64,000 nt of DNA from Desulfuromonadaceae bacterium. GTDB taxonomy: Bacteria; Desulfobacterota; Desulfuromonadia; Geobacterales; Pseudopelobacteraceae. Below the pieces are notes generated by a model. It made no database searches and had not been told where the DNA came from. It saw only the letters and a program-made list of their open reading frames with translations. The position numbers and the translations under genes are program-made. The DNA is taken from contig JAQTZV010000002.1 in assembly GCA_028687585.1 (NCBI GenBank), forward strand, positions 124,001-188,000, read 5' to 3'. Shown piece after piece: positions 1-8,986 of the stretch; position 1 is the first letter of the stretch, and every line of letters begins with the position of its first letter.

Positions 1-55
1 AGTTCTGAAACGTATTGTCGAGACTGATTCATTTTTTTCAGAAGGGAAATTATTG

Positions 56-739
56 ATGATTATCGATTGGAACAACATTAACACCGTGCTTCTTGATATG
101 GACGGCACTATTCTTGACCGCCACTTTGATGATCATTTTTGGCTGGAGCATGTTCCGAAACGGTGGAGCCAGCATAACAATACGACCCTTGAGTTTGCCA
201 AGGAGCACCTGTACAGCCTGTTTCGCAGCCAGGAAAACACCCTCAACTGGACCGATCTCGATTATTGGTCTGATCGTCTCAGGCTGGACATCCCTGTTCT
301 TAAGCGGGAAATTGAGCACCTGATCGCCGTCCATCCTTTCGTGATTGAATTCCTGCTGTTTCTCAAACATACCGGTAAAACCGTTTGGCTGGTCACCAAT
401 GCTCACTCTAAAACACTTGACTTGAAGATGAAAACCACTCGAATCGGACCTTACTTTGACGGTATTATCTCTGCACATCAGGTTGGAGTGCCAAAGGAAG
501 ATGAACGTTTCTGGGGGGAATTGCAGCGTTTTATCTGTTACGACCCGGAGCGGACGCTACTTGGAGAAGACAGTGAGACGAATCTGACGACTGCGGAGAG
601 TTTTTCTATTCGATATCTTGTGTATATCAGTTGTTACAGCTCAAAAATTGAGCCGCGCCGATCGGAGCGGTTTCCTACAATCGACTACTTCAACAAACTT
701 ATCCCGGAAATTGGGAGCAACTGCGTAACCATATTGTAA
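56..739 (+). CDS. HAD-family hydrolase, YrfG-like (probable purine nucleotide 5'-phosphatase)
   Basis: Haloacid dehalogenase-superfamily phosphatase of 227 residues. Motif I, LLDMDGTILD, lies near residues 12-21 with the nucleophile and acid Asp about two residues apart. Motif II is LVTNA. A later Lys region and LLGEDSETN make motifs III and IV. The N-terminus (IDWNNINTVLLDMDGT) closely resembles Escherichia coli YrfG, a GMP/IMP nucleotidase, so a similar cytosolic activity is inferred. In motif IV the usual Asp-Asp is Glu-Asp, a mild change. ATG at 56 is preferred over TTG at 53 because GAAGGG lies about nine bases upstream. The frame is open to the window start, so a slightly longer protein cannot be excluded. 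Substrate is uncertain. Confidence 0.8.
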   Translation: MIIDWNNINTVLLDMDGTILDRHFDDHFWLEHVPKRWSQHNNTTLEFAKEHLYSLFRSQENTLNWTDLDYWSDRLRLDIPVLKREIEHLIAVHPFVIEFLLFLKHTGKTVWLVTNAHSKTLDLKMKTTRIGPYFDGIISAHQVGVPKEDERFWGELQRFICYDPERTLLGEDSETNLTTAESFSIRYLVYISCYSSKIEPRRSERFPTIDYFNKLIPEIGSNCVTIL

Positions 740-795
740 AATTCATTTGATATAAGGATTATTGCAACTTTATGTGTAGTTATGCAAAATTATCT

Positions 796-825
796 TGACA
801 TGATCCTAAATTATAGTAAATGTCA
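796..825. promoter_or_regulatory. Possible operator: inverted repeat before the HTH gene
   Basis: TGACAT at 796-801 is matched by its reverse complement ATGTCA at 820-825. The right arm overlaps the start codon of the HTH gene, and the left arm overlaps a TTGACA hexamer at 795-800. This placement would suit autorepression by the encoded regulator. The arms are only 6 bp and the region is AT-rich, so chance is possible. Confidence 0.25.
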
Positions 826-1067
826 TGAAAACTAAAATTATGACTGCGGAACAAGTGGCTATGAAGAATAAAAACAGAGTAAAAGCAATTAGAGAATCCA
901 GGTTGCTGAGTAAGTCAGAACTTGCCAGAAAAGCCGGAGTTTCCGTTTTAACCATTGCTCGTATTGAGCGTGGTGAGGAGTGTCGGATGGAAACGATGCG
1001 GAAAATTATTCTGGCCTTGGGTTATAACTTAGAAGATAAAACTAAAGTATTTCAGGATCAGGAATAA
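825..1067 (+). CDS. Small XRE-family helix-turn-helix regulator
   Basis: An 80-residue protein that is almost entirely a Cro/C1-type helix-turn-helix. The segment SKSELARKAGVSVLTIARIE at about residues 29-48 is the DNA-binding unit, followed by the typical GEECRMETMRKIILALGY helices. It probably binds DNA as a dimer. It ends 11 bases before pilM and is likely cotranscribed with the pilus operon, so control of pilMNOPQ is plausible but not shown. No clear ribosome binding site precedes 825. In-frame ATG codons at 840 and 861 are alternatives, and all retain the HTH. Confidence 0.75.
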   Translation: MKTKIMTAEQVAMKNKNRVKAIRESRLLSKSELARKAGVSVLTIARIERGEECRMETMRKIILALGYNLEDKTKVFQDQE

Positions 1068-1078
1068 CGGGACTGGAT

Positions 1079-2134
1079 ATGTTTCTTTTTAAAAAGAAAA
1101 AAGAGCTTATAGGGATAGACATCGGATCAAGTTCCGTGAAGGTTGTCCAGTTGAAAGGAAACGATGGTTCCTACCAACTGTTGAATGCCGGAATACTCCC
1201 ATTACCACCAGAGGCTATTGTTGACAATACGCTCATGGATAGTGCTGCAATTGTTGGAGTGGTTAAAAATTTAGTTTCAAGTCTTGGCATTAAGATTAAG
1301 GACGTTGTCTGCTCGATTTCCGGGAATTCCGTTATTATCAGGAAAATTGTGCTGCCGACGATGCCGCAGGAAGAGCTCGAAGATCAGATTTCGTGGGAAG
1401 CAGAGCAGTACATCCCGTTCGATATTAATGACGTAAATATGGATTTTCAGATTTTATCACCTGACAGTAATGATCCGTCAAAAATGAATGTTCTGCTTGT
1501 CGCAAGCAAAAAAGATATTATTAATGACTACGTGTCGGTGTTCAGTGAATCCGGAATGAATCTTTCAGTTGTTGATGTTGATTCTTTTGCCATTCAAAAC
1601 GCATTTGAAGCAAATTACGATTATAATTCTGAAGATATCATTGCGCTCGTAAATATTGGTGCCAGCATTATGAACATCAATGTTATCAAAGATGGCATTA
1701 CACTGTTCACCCGTGACGTACAGATGGGTGGTAATCTCTATACAGAGGAGATTCAGAAGCAAATAGGTCTTAGCAGCGAAGACGCCGAAGCGGGAAAACT
1801 TCTTGCGCACGAGTCCACTAACAATCAACTTTTACATGTAATTATGAAGGTTAACGAAACCATCACTCAAGAAATAAGACGTTCTCTTGATTTTTACAAT
1901 TCAACTGCAAGCGACAATCGAATTTCAGGGGTTTTTGTGTGTGGCGGTTGCTCTAAGGTTTACAAACTCATTGACACTATTTCAGAAAAAATAGGTTTGC
2001 CGGTTGAAAAGCTAAATCCTTTTGCAAAAATTAAGTACATTGAAAATGATTTTGACCCTGAATACCTTGAGGAAATCGCCCAGTTTATGGCTGTGCCGAT
2101 TGGACTTGCTATCAGGAGGGTAGGAGATAAATGA
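1079..2134 (+). CDS. pilM: Type IV pilus assembly ATPase-like protein PilM
   Basis: Actin-fold cytoplasmic protein of 351 residues that joins the type IV pilus inner-membrane platform. The N-terminus carries the phosphate-1 loop (LIGIDIGSSSVKVVQL, about residues 10-25). VNIGASIMNINVI and the adenosine-site VFVCGGCSKVYKL follow in the usual order. PilM of this family binds ATP and the short N-terminal tail of PilN, which is present in the next gene. It overlaps pilN by four bases (ATGA), showing translational coupling. First gene of pilMNOPQ. Confidence 0.96.
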   Translation: MFLFKKKKELIGIDIGSSSVKVVQLKGNDGSYQLLNAGILPLPPEAIVDNTLMDSAAIVGVVKNLVSSLGIKIKDVVCSISGNSVIIRKIVLPTMPQEELEDQISWEAEQYIPFDINDVNMDFQILSPDSNDPSKMNVLLVASKKDIINDYVSVFSESGMNLSVVDVDSFAIQNAFEANYDYNSEDIIALVNIGASIMNINVIKDGITLFTRDVQMGGNLYTEEIQKQIGLSSEDAEAGKLLAHESTNNQLLHVIMKVNETITQEIRRSLDFYNSTASDNRISGVFVCGGCSKVYKLIDTISEKIGLPVEKLNPFAKIKYIENDFDPEYLEEIAQFMAVPIGLAIRRVGDK

Positions 2135-2700
2135 TAAAAATTAATCTTTTACCCGTTCGGGCATCCAAGAAAAAAGAAACGGCTATTCAGCAATTGGTTA
2201 TTGCCGGGGCTGTCTTTGTCGTAATAGCACTTATTGTTACATCTCTATACGTTGTCAAGCGTGTTCAGGTCGCTACGACTCAAGAGGCCATTACGTCGGC
2301 GAATAATAAAATCACCGAACTGAAAGCAAAAATTGGCAAGCTTGAAGAGCTTAAGACCCTTAAAGAACAGGTCAGAAAAAAGCTCGATGTGCTTACTCAG
2401 TTACGAAAGAACAAAACTGGTCCGGCGCAACGATTATCAACGTTAAGTGATCTTGTGCCTGCACAGTTATGGCTCACGAACTATACTGAATCCGGCCAGA
2501 ACGTCAGGATATCCGGGATAGCATTTAATGAAGAACTTATTGCTCTGTTCATGAAATCTCTTGAAGCTTCCAGCAACTTTATGTCAGTGGAATTAGTTTT
2601 ATCTGAGCAGATATCCGTAGGTGAGGCTAAATATAAAAAATTTGATATCACGATGAAGTTAGAGTCTGCACCACTTCCCGTTGCTGCAGGTAAAAAATAA
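2131..2700 (+). CDS. pilN: Type IV pilus inner-membrane protein PilN
   Basis: Bitopic inner-membrane protein of 189 residues. The cytoplasmic N-terminus MIKINLLPVR matches the conserved INLLP tail that PilM binds. One membrane helix follows at about residues 22-45, then a coiled-coil-prone Lys/Glu-rich stretch (about 55-95) and a ferredoxin-like periplasmic domain. PilN pairs with PilO to link the cytoplasmic motor complex to PilP and PilQ. The start codon overlaps the pilM stop. Confidence 0.95.
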   Translation: MIKINLLPVRASKKKETAIQQLVIAGAVFVVIALIVTSLYVVKRVQVATTQEAITSANNKITELKAKIGKLEELKTLKEQVRKKLDVLTQLRKNKTGPAQRLSTLSDLVPAQLWLTNYTESGQNVRISGIAFNEELIALFMKSLEASSNFMSVELVLSEQISVGEAKYKKFDITMKLESAPLPVAAGKK

Positions 2701-2725
2701 TGCGCATTTTTCAGGTGGTCTGAAT

Positions 2726-3334
2726 ATGGATCCTAATATTGAGAAAATACTAAAGCTTCCTAAAAAACAGAAAATTCTGCTTCTTGTGGTCGTTTCTATC
2801 ATTGAAGCCGCTGCGTTAGTCTGGTTTTTGTATATTCCAAAGCACAATGAACTTGAAGGGCTGAAAACCAAACTTGCCCAATTGCAGGGTGAGATTACTG
2901 AAAAAACGAGAATCGCTAATAATCTTCCAAAATTAAAAATTGAATATGAAAAACTAAATCAGGAGTTGGCGCTGGCGCTGACTGAGTTGCCGAATTCGAA
3001 AGAAATACCGACTTTGTTGACGAGTATTACCACTTCGGGTAAGTCATCAGGTCTTGATTTTCTGACCTTCCGACCCAAGCCGGAGGTTCCAAAAGATTTT
3101 TATGCTGATGTACCCGTCGATATCATAGTCTCAGGATCATACATGGGTGTTGCAAACTTTTTTGCTGCAGTTGCAAATCTGCCACGCATTGTAAATATAA
3201 CAAACGTCGCGTTTTCAGATGTAAGAAGTGTAAATAATCGCATGATGGCCAAGGTTACGTGTCTTGCAACCACATTCCGGTTCCTTGATAAGAAAGAGAT
3301 TAAGGATGATAAAAAAGCTGCTAAAAAGAAATAG
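2726..3334 (+). CDS. pilO: Type IV pilus inner-membrane protein PilO
   Basis: 202-residue bitopic protein with a short cytoplasmic tail (MDPNIEKILKLPKKQK), one membrane helix at about residues 19-38, a coiled-coil region (about 42-85) and a C-terminal periplasmic domain with GLDFLTFRPKPE. It dimerises with PilN in the alignment complex. ATG at 2726 is chosen because CAGGTGG precedes it and the family begins here. A reading from 2681 would overlap pilN and add residues lacking family character. Its end overlaps pilP by 29 bases. Confidence 0.94.
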   Translation: MDPNIEKILKLPKKQKILLLVVVSIIEAAALVWFLYIPKHNELEGLKTKLAQLQGEITEKTRIANNLPKLKIEYEKLNQELALALTELPNSKEIPTLLTSITTSGKSSGLDFLTFRPKPEVPKDFYADVPVDIIVSGSYMGVANFFAAVANLPRIVNITNVAFSDVRSVNNRMMAKVTCLATTFRFLDKKEIKDDKKAAKKK

Positions 3335-3875
3335 TTTTTTTTCGACGTCCGCCGGAGTTTTATTCTGCGCACTTGTGTTGTCAGCGTGCGGCAAGGACCA
3401 ACCGGTTGTCGCAACGCCTGCACCTGCAAAGCCACCTAAAGCAGCAACAGTAGTTGTGTCTAAGCCAGTTCAAAACGTCGCCAGTTCGGCGTCACGTCTA
3501 CTCCCAGTGCCGGCAAACCAATTTGACTTTAGTAATAAAAAAGATCCCTTCAGGCCTTTTATTGTTATAAATGATTCAAAAAGATCATTAGATTCGATGA
3601 AAAAAACGCAGTACGATTCTTTTCCTATCCATCGTTTTGACGTAAATCAATTCAAGCTCATCGGAATAGTATCCGGCATTCGAGAAAACAGGGCAATGGT
3701 CACTGATCCGGGCGGAAAAGGCTATGTGTTGAAAGTTGGCATGTCGATAGGAAAGAATAATGGCAAGGTCGTTTTGATCAACTCTAATGGTGTTAATGTT
3801 GTTGAGCAGTATAAAGACGAAAGTGGTAAAACCCGTCAGGAAACCATAAAACTTACCCTTCCAAGGAAGCAATAA
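3306..3875 (+). CDS. pilP: Type IV pilus assembly lipoprotein PilP
   Basis: 189-residue lipoprotein. A basic start (MIKKLLKRN), a hydrophobic core and the lipobox LSAC place the lipidated Cys at residue 28. A Pro/Ala-rich linker follows. The C-terminal small beta domain contains FKLIGIVSGIRENRAMVTDPGGKGYVLKVG, quoted here in part as FKLIGIVSG and AMVTDPGGKGYVLKVG, the PilP signature. PilP is anchored in the inner membrane and its beta domain docks on PilQ. The start at 3306 lies inside the pilO gene and gives a correct lipoprotein signal, unlike the longer reading from 3264. Confidence 0.93.
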   Translation: MIKKLLKRNSFFSTSAGVLFCALVLSACGKDQPVVATPAPAKPPKAATVVVSKPVQNVASSASRLLPVPANQFDFSNKKDPFRPFIVINDSKRSLDSMKKTQYDSFPIHRFDVNQFKLIGIVSGIRENRAMVTDPGGKGYVLKVGMSIGKNNGKVVLINSNGVNVVEQYKDESGKTRQETIKLTLPRKQ

Positions 3876-3885
3876 GGAGTTCCGC

Positions 3886-6645
3886 ATGAAATGGAAGATA
3901 CATACATTGAAAATTTTGCTTATGACTGTTTCAATAGGAGTAAGCTGTTTCGTTTCATCTCCTTGCAAGGCCGATAGCGCTGAACAGTTAAAGGCAGCCG
4001 GAATTGTCGAGATTGAGTCCGTTGTTTCGAAGGGAGAAGGTGTCGCAACTGAACTGTTGATTAAGCTCTCTTCTCCGGCTACGTATACCAGTTACAAAAC
4101 AGTATCACCGCTGCGTCTGGTTATAGATTTATCCCAGGTTTCCCAAGGGAATATTGCTGCACCGGTACAGATTAATAAAGGTAATTTCAAGACGGTTACA
4201 GCAAATCGCTTTGATACGGATGCAGGTGTGTTGACTCGTGTAGAAATAGGACTTTTGAGTGACGCTGAAGCGGTTATTTCAACTGATCCGTCTAAACCCG
4301 GCGAATTGAAAATTACATTTCCTCAACTGAAAAACAGTGACCTCCCGGCTGTTCCAAGCTTAGTTCCGATTACGGCTGCTGATACTGTTGCACCCGCTGT
4401 TGCTTCAATTGAACCGGCACCGGCACCTTCAACCAGAACGTTAAATTCGATTACCGTTAAAGGCAATACGATAGTCTTTGCACTTGATGGTACCGCCGGT
4501 GATTTTAAAACATTCAGGCTCAATAATCCTGAGCGTTTTGTTGTTGATTTATTTAATGCAAAAAGCGGGTTGTCGACCAGACTTTTACCATTGGATGCTT
4601 CAGGTGTTGCTTCAGCACGTATAGGGATTTACCCGGACAAGGTGCGTGTTGTACTTGATGCCGTCAACGGCAGTTTTCCCGAAGCATCTGCAGCATCGAG
4701 TGCTTCTGATATTATTATTACTCTTGATTCGCAGCCAGTTGTCGGAAATACCACCAGGTTGGTTTCCAAGCGAACTTTAAAACCTAAAGAAGAAGATGTT
4801 ATATCAACCGATAAAAATAGTACTTCTACCGGTATGACCCCTGTCGCAAAGCAATTGACGACTCAGGAAAATACGCCGGAAGTGCAATCTGCTGCAGCAA
4901 AGCCGACAGTTCTTAAATCGCACCCGCCTGAGGTTGTCAGTAAAAAGAGTAAATATCCTGGCAACTCAACAATCGAGATGATTGACTTTCAGGTACTAGA
5001 GGGCATTTCGCGAGTTTCAATCAAGGTAAATGGCGATATTAACGCTGAGACGCCGACTAAAACACCCGGCTATGTTACCCTGACAATTAAAAATGCAACA
5101 CTGCCTAAAAATCTTCAACGGTCGCTTGAAACGCGTGAATTTATCACTCCCATTTTGCGTATAACACCGCTGTCTATTAAAACTAGAAAGGGTACTGACA
5201 CCAAAATACGTATTGCAACACGTATTGCTGCCCCTTTTGAGTATCATCATGAAGGTGATGTTATCTATATCGATTTTAGACATCCGGAGGGGATGGGCAG
5301 CGATAAGCTTTTCACCGAGGTTTCAGATCAGAAAAAAATGCCGGCTCGTCAAAAAACTGAAAGAGCAACTGATGGTGATATCTCGCATGATTTATCTCCC
5401 GCTTCTGATCCTGCCGTCAAGTCAGCCGGCACATCAGGAAATTACAAAGGACGTAAAGTAACTCTTGAATTTGCTGATGCCGAGGTAAGGAAAATATTCC
5501 AGCTGCTTGCAGAAGTCAGTAACAAAAACTTTGTACTTGGTGATGATGTTACCGGTACAATTAGTATTAAACTTGTAAATGTTCCGTGGGATCAGGCTCT
5601 CGATATCATTCTTGATACAAAAAATCTCGACAAACGTGAAGACGGCAATATTCTGCTTATAAAAGGTAAAGGTAAGTTCAAGTCACAGGCAGAGGAAGAG
5701 CTGGAGATTAAAAAAACCGCTGCCAAGTCTATTGAACTCAAAACAGAAACTTTTTCAGTTAATTATGCCGACCTTGCAGCGATAACGTCGCAGTTTGAAA
5801 AATTAAAAACTCCGGACCGGGGACAGATCGCATCTGACGCACGCACAAGTAAGGTGATTGTTAAAGATACTCCGCAGGCTCTGAGTGATATGAGAGTATT
5901 GCTCAGTCAGCTTGATCTTCCTGAGCGTCAGGTCATGATCGAGGCTCGAATTATTGAAGCAACATCAACCTTCAGTCGCAACCTGGGAATCAGTTGGGGT
6001 GTGCATTACCGTGATGGCTCATCATCAGTTATGAACATCAATTCAATGGATACCTCTTTTGGCGGCTTGACCTCAGCACCACCGGTTACGGGAATTGCGT
6101 CTGCAGCCGGGGCCGCAGCAGGAATTTCTTTCGGTACTCTTGCCAGCAACATCAAGGTTGATGCACGCCTTAATGCAGCAGCAAGCGCCGGGATGATCAA
6201 AATTATATCATCACCTAAGGTTGCGACGCTTAATCATAAACCGGCAAAAATATCACAGGGACAACAAATTCCATATCAGAATACAACGTCGACATCCGGT
6301 GCAGTCACCGCATTTGTTGCAGCAACCCTGTCACTTGAAGTTACTCCGCACATTAATGCCAATGGCACTATCATGATGAAAATAGATGCCAAAAATGATG
6401 CCCCCGGTACCGGTAATCCTCCGCCGATCAATACAAAGCAGGCTACAACTGAAATGCTGTTGCGAGATGGTGAAACGACGGTTATTGGTGGAATTTTTGT
6501 AGACAATGATATAGAAGGTGATGACGGTGTGCCGTTTTTAATGGACATTCCCTACCTTGGAAAACTGTTTAAGTCGAGTTCTAAGTCCAAGATTAAAACT
6601 GAACTGCTTATATTTATTACGCCTCGGATTCTGGATGCCGTGTAG
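3886..6645 (+). CDS. pilQ: Type IV pilus secretin PilQ
   Basis: Outer-membrane secretin of 919 residues through which the pilus exits. An N-terminal signal peptide ends near residue 30. AMIN peptidoglycan-binding domains are seen at about 40-140, 185-285 and 360-470. The secretin N0/STN domain (TLEFADAEVRKIFQLLAEVS) begins near 525, an N1 domain near 620 (ETFSVNYADLAAITSQFEKL), and the pore-forming secretin domain spans about 690-915, ending LLIFITPRIL. Three AMIN domains make it longer than many PilQ proteins. AAGGAG sits just upstream of the ATG. Last gene of pilMNOPQ. Confidence 0.96.
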   Translation: MKWKIHTLKILLMTVSIGVSCFVSSPCKADSAEQLKAAGIVEIESVVSKGEGVATELLIKLSSPATYTSYKTVSPLRLVIDLSQVSQGNIAAPVQINKGNFKTVTANRFDTDAGVLTRVEIGLLSDAEAVISTDPSKPGELKITFPQLKNSDLPAVPSLVPITAADTVAPAVASIEPAPAPSTRTLNSITVKGNTIVFALDGTAGDFKTFRLNNPERFVVDLFNAKSGLSTRLLPLDASGVASARIGIYPDKVRVVLDAVNGSFPEASAASSASDIIITLDSQPVVGNTTRLVSKRTLKPKEEDVISTDKNSTSTGMTPVAKQLTTQENTPEVQSAAAKPTVLKSHPPEVVSKKSKYPGNSTIEMIDFQVLEGISRVSIKVNGDINAETPTKTPGYVTLTIKNATLPKNLQRSLETREFITPILRITPLSIKTRKGTDTKIRIATRIAAPFEYHHEGDVIYIDFRHPEGMGSDKLFTEVSDQKKMPARQKTERATDGDISHDLSPASDPAVKSAGTSGNYKGRKVTLEFADAEVRKIFQLLAEVSNKNFVLGDDVTGTISIKLVNVPWDQALDIILDTKNLDKREDGNILLIKGKGKFKSQAEEELEIKKTAAKSIELKTETFSVNYADLAAITSQFEKLKTPDRGQIASDARTSKVIVKDTPQALSDMRVLLSQLDLPERQVMIEARIIEATSTFSRNLGISWGVHYRDGSSSVMNINSMDTSFGGLTSAPPVTGIASAAGAAAGISFGTLASNIKVDARLNAAASAGMIKIISSPKVATLNHKPAKISQGQQIPYQNTTSTSGAVTAFVAATLSLEVTPHINANGTIMMKIDAKNDAPGTGNPPPINTKQATTEMLLRDGETTVIGGIFVDNDIEGDDGVPFLMDIPYLGKLFKSSSKSKIKTELLIFITPRILDAV

Positions 6646-6743
6646 CAAGGTATCCAGCCTTTGGATACAATTGCTGGTTCAAACCGATTCAATTCGATGT
6701 GATTAGTGATTGATTTATTAAATTTGCTCTGAGGGGTTTTCGG

Positions 6744-7130
6744 ATGAAAAAACTATTTTTGTTGTGTGCAATAGTCTGTATTTCTTTGTTCGGCTGTGGG
6801 AGCGAGACTGATGGTGTTCTCTCTCTTGCCGAGATTACTGTTACAGATTTAACGGGGGGGAATTTTACTGTTGAATCGTCTGCAATTTTTATCTCGGGTA
6901 AACCGGTAGCAAATACGAAAATATCATATACCGCTGCTTTTAAAGGCACTACTACCGACGTAAGAAACGGTGAACTTTATTCTGATAGTACCGGCAAGGT
7001 TATCATCGGTCCATGGGCAGTAACTCAGGGTACTGTGCCGATTATCATTACAATCACTGCTATGTCCGGTGATTTGTCTGCAACTAAAACTGCTTCCATC
7101 CCTGCCGCAACACCCGTGGTAGCACCATAG
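6744..7130 (+). CDS. Small lipoprotein downstream of pilQ
   Basis: 128-residue protein with a lipoprotein signal: MKKLFLLCAIVCISLFGC, Cys at about residue 18. The mature part is Thr/Val/Gly-rich and predicted mostly beta, with phrases such as KPVANTKISYTAAF and ITITAMSGDLSATKTAS typical of a single Ig-like (Big_1/invasin-type) domain. No catalytic motif is visible. It follows pilQ by about 100 bases and precedes a larger lipoprotein with the same kind of fold, so the pair may be surface or periplasmic partners of the pilus. That link rests only on position. Confidence 0.7.
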   Translation: MKKLFLLCAIVCISLFGCGSETDGVLSLAEITVTDLTGGNFTVESSAIFISGKPVANTKISYTAAFKGTTTDVRNGELYSDSTGKVIIGPWAVTQGTVPIIITITAMSGDLSATKTASIPAATPVVAP

Positions 7131-7204
7131 ACTTTTTGGGCGGATTGATCAGTTGGACTCTGTTGATGACAGCTGCAAGCCAATTGATTTAAGGAGATTC
7201 AGTC

Positions 7205-8866
7205 ATGAAATTTATTTGGAATATTATCAAGACCATGATCGTGAGCAGCCTGCTGGTGAGTTCTTTTGGCTGTGGTCCCGAGACGGGGTCTTCTCAAAAT
7301 CTTTCACCGGTGAATGGAAATGGATCTTCAGGAACCGGAAGCAATCAGTCCGGTTTACCTCCTCTTACTCTTTCTCCGATTACGCTTGGCCTTGCATCGC
7401 TTTCGTATGGCGGCACCACCAGTGTGTCGGTGACGGTCATCGATGCGAACGGAGTTCTGTATACCGCTCAGGATGTTGATGTTGTCTTTTCCTCAACTCA
7501 GGCGACTGCTGGCTATGCAACGATAAACTCCCCCATCAGATCTGTTAATGGCGTTGCCACTGCTACCTATCAGGCATTAACGGTTGTCGGTTCTGATACG
7601 ATAAAGGCGTCAATTTCCGGATCCTCTGTTACAACGTCACTTTCGGTTAATCCGTTAGCTGCCAGTGCGATTTCTTTTGTTTCAGCATCCCCGGTTAATA
7701 TAGGACTGAAAGGAATGGGCGGTGCCGGTATTCAGGAGACTTCGAAGATTACCTTCAAAGTTATTGATACGGCAGGTCAGCCTAAAGCGAATCAGCCGGT
7801 TGATTTTTCGTTAAATACAACAATTGGCGGCTTATCCCTATCATCGGCTTCGGCTAGTTCTGCGAGTGATGGTACCGTCTCCGTATTTGTCCAGGCTGGA
7901 ATAATTGCAACATCGGTGCGAGTCACGGCTACACTGACCGGTACAACTATTGCGACCCAGTCAGACCAACTTGTAGTATCAACCGGTGTACCAGCACAGG
8001 ATGGATTTTCAATATCGATAGAAACATTGAATCCGGAGACATGGAACATCGATGGGGTTGTTGATAAAGTTACGGCTCGATTAAGTGACCATTTTCACAA
8101 CCCGGTTCCCGATGGTACTGCCGTGTATTTCACAACCAGCGGCGGCAGCATACAACCATCTTGCACTACAATTGCCGGTGCCTGTTCCGTAAACTGGACA
8201 AGTCAGGATCCCCGCCCTGCAAACGGCAGAGCGCGTATCTTGGCATATGCTGTTGGTGAAGAGGCTTTCCTTGATCTTAATGGCAATGGTTTGGCTGACG
8301 CCGGTGAGTTTAGCGATGATTCGGAGGCGTTTCGTGATGATAATGAGAACAATATAAAAGACGCCGGTGAAACTCCTATTGATTTCAATGGTGATGGTGT
8401 TTTTGGCGGGCCTGACGGGAGATATAACGGTGTCCTGCAGGGGAGTGCCTATGTCGGTGCGCCAAAATCAAAACATGTGTTTTCGAATTCCACCCTTGTA
8501 ATGGCTTCATCATCTGCTAATATATCAAGTACTTGCGGCCCAGTGTCACTGGGATCGTATACTAACTGCTTCGCTACAGTGAGTGATGTTAATGGCAACA
8601 CGATGCCTGCCGGTACGACCGTTGCGTTTAAATTGACGACTCTGATTCCAGGATCGACAGTAGGGTTGGATTCTACTACTGAAACGGCTTTAGCTATGCC
8701 GGTTTATGATACATATACATTTCCAAACACAACAGCTGACACTGGTGTGGCATTCTCGATTATGATTTCAGACAAGAGCCTGACAACGTCGGCAAGCGGT
8801 TCGCTCGAAATAAAAGTAACGTCACCAGGTGGCCTGGTTACAACCGGGGCCTATCGAATTAATTAG
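7205..8866 (+). CDS. Large Ig-like-domain lipoprotein with calcium-loop-like segments
   Basis: 553-residue putative lipoprotein: MKFIWNIIKTMIVSSLLVSSFGC places the lipidated Cys at about residue 23. At least three Ig-like (Big_1/invasin-type) beta domains can be read, for example TTSVSVTVIDANGVLYTAQD near residue 75 and ITFKVIDTAGQPKANQPVDF near residue 185. Around residues 355-400 an Asp/Asn/Gly-rich stretch contains DLNGNGLADAGEF, DDNENNIKDAGE and DFNGDGVFGGPDG, resembling EF-hand or dockerin-type calcium loops. No enzyme motif is seen. The RBS AAGGAG precedes the ATG. A role as a pilus-linked adhesin or envelope protein is inferred from position after pilQ. Confidence 0.7.
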   Translation: MKFIWNIIKTMIVSSLLVSSFGCGPETGSSQNLSPVNGNGSSGTGSNQSGLPPLTLSPITLGLASLSYGGTTSVSVTVIDANGVLYTAQDVDVVFSSTQATAGYATINSPIRSVNGVATATYQALTVVGSDTIKASISGSSVTTSLSVNPLAASAISFVSASPVNIGLKGMGGAGIQETSKITFKVIDTAGQPKANQPVDFSLNTTIGGLSLSSASASSASDGTVSVFVQAGIIATSVRVTATLTGTTIATQSDQLVVSTGVPAQDGFSISIETLNPETWNIDGVVDKVTARLSDHFHNPVPDGTAVYFTTSGGSIQPSCTTIAGACSVNWTSQDPRPANGRARILAYAVGEEAFLDLNGNGLADAGEFSDDSEAFRDDNENNIKDAGETPIDFNGDGVFGGPDGRYNGVLQGSAYVGAPKSKHVFSNSTLVMASSSANISSTCGPVSLGSYTNCFATVSDVNGNTMPAGTTVAFKLTTLIPGSTVGLDSTTETALAMPVYDTYTFPNTTADTGVAFSIMISDKSLTTSASGSLEIKVTSPGGLVTTGAYRIN

Positions 8867-8930
8867 GTGTAGTTTTGCAACGTCTGACAGGCAAAATGTT
8901 ACGAGTCCTTCCTTCAAAAAATTGCTTGCA

Positions 8931-8970
8931 ACACAAAAGAGGGTGCATTTTCATGCACCCTCTTTTGTGT
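8931..8970. terminator. Bidirectional terminator hairpin
   Basis: A perfect inverted repeat with two 18-bp arms (8931-8948 and 8953-8970) and a 4-base loop. It lies between the convergent pil-linked lipoprotein gene and the minus-strand outer-membrane gene. The A/T-rich outer arms can serve as U tracts on either strand, so it probably ends transcription from both sides. Confidence 0.85.
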
Positions 8971-8986
8971 AAAAAATTGCTGTAAA

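Noticed and set aside
795-817. TTGACA and TATAGT before the HTH gene as a promoter
   Set aside because: The spacing is only 11 bases, too short for a sigma-70 promoter.
6670-6690. GGTTCAAACC reminiscent of a tRNA T-loop
   Set aside because: No acceptor, anticodon or D-arm pairing could be drawn around it.
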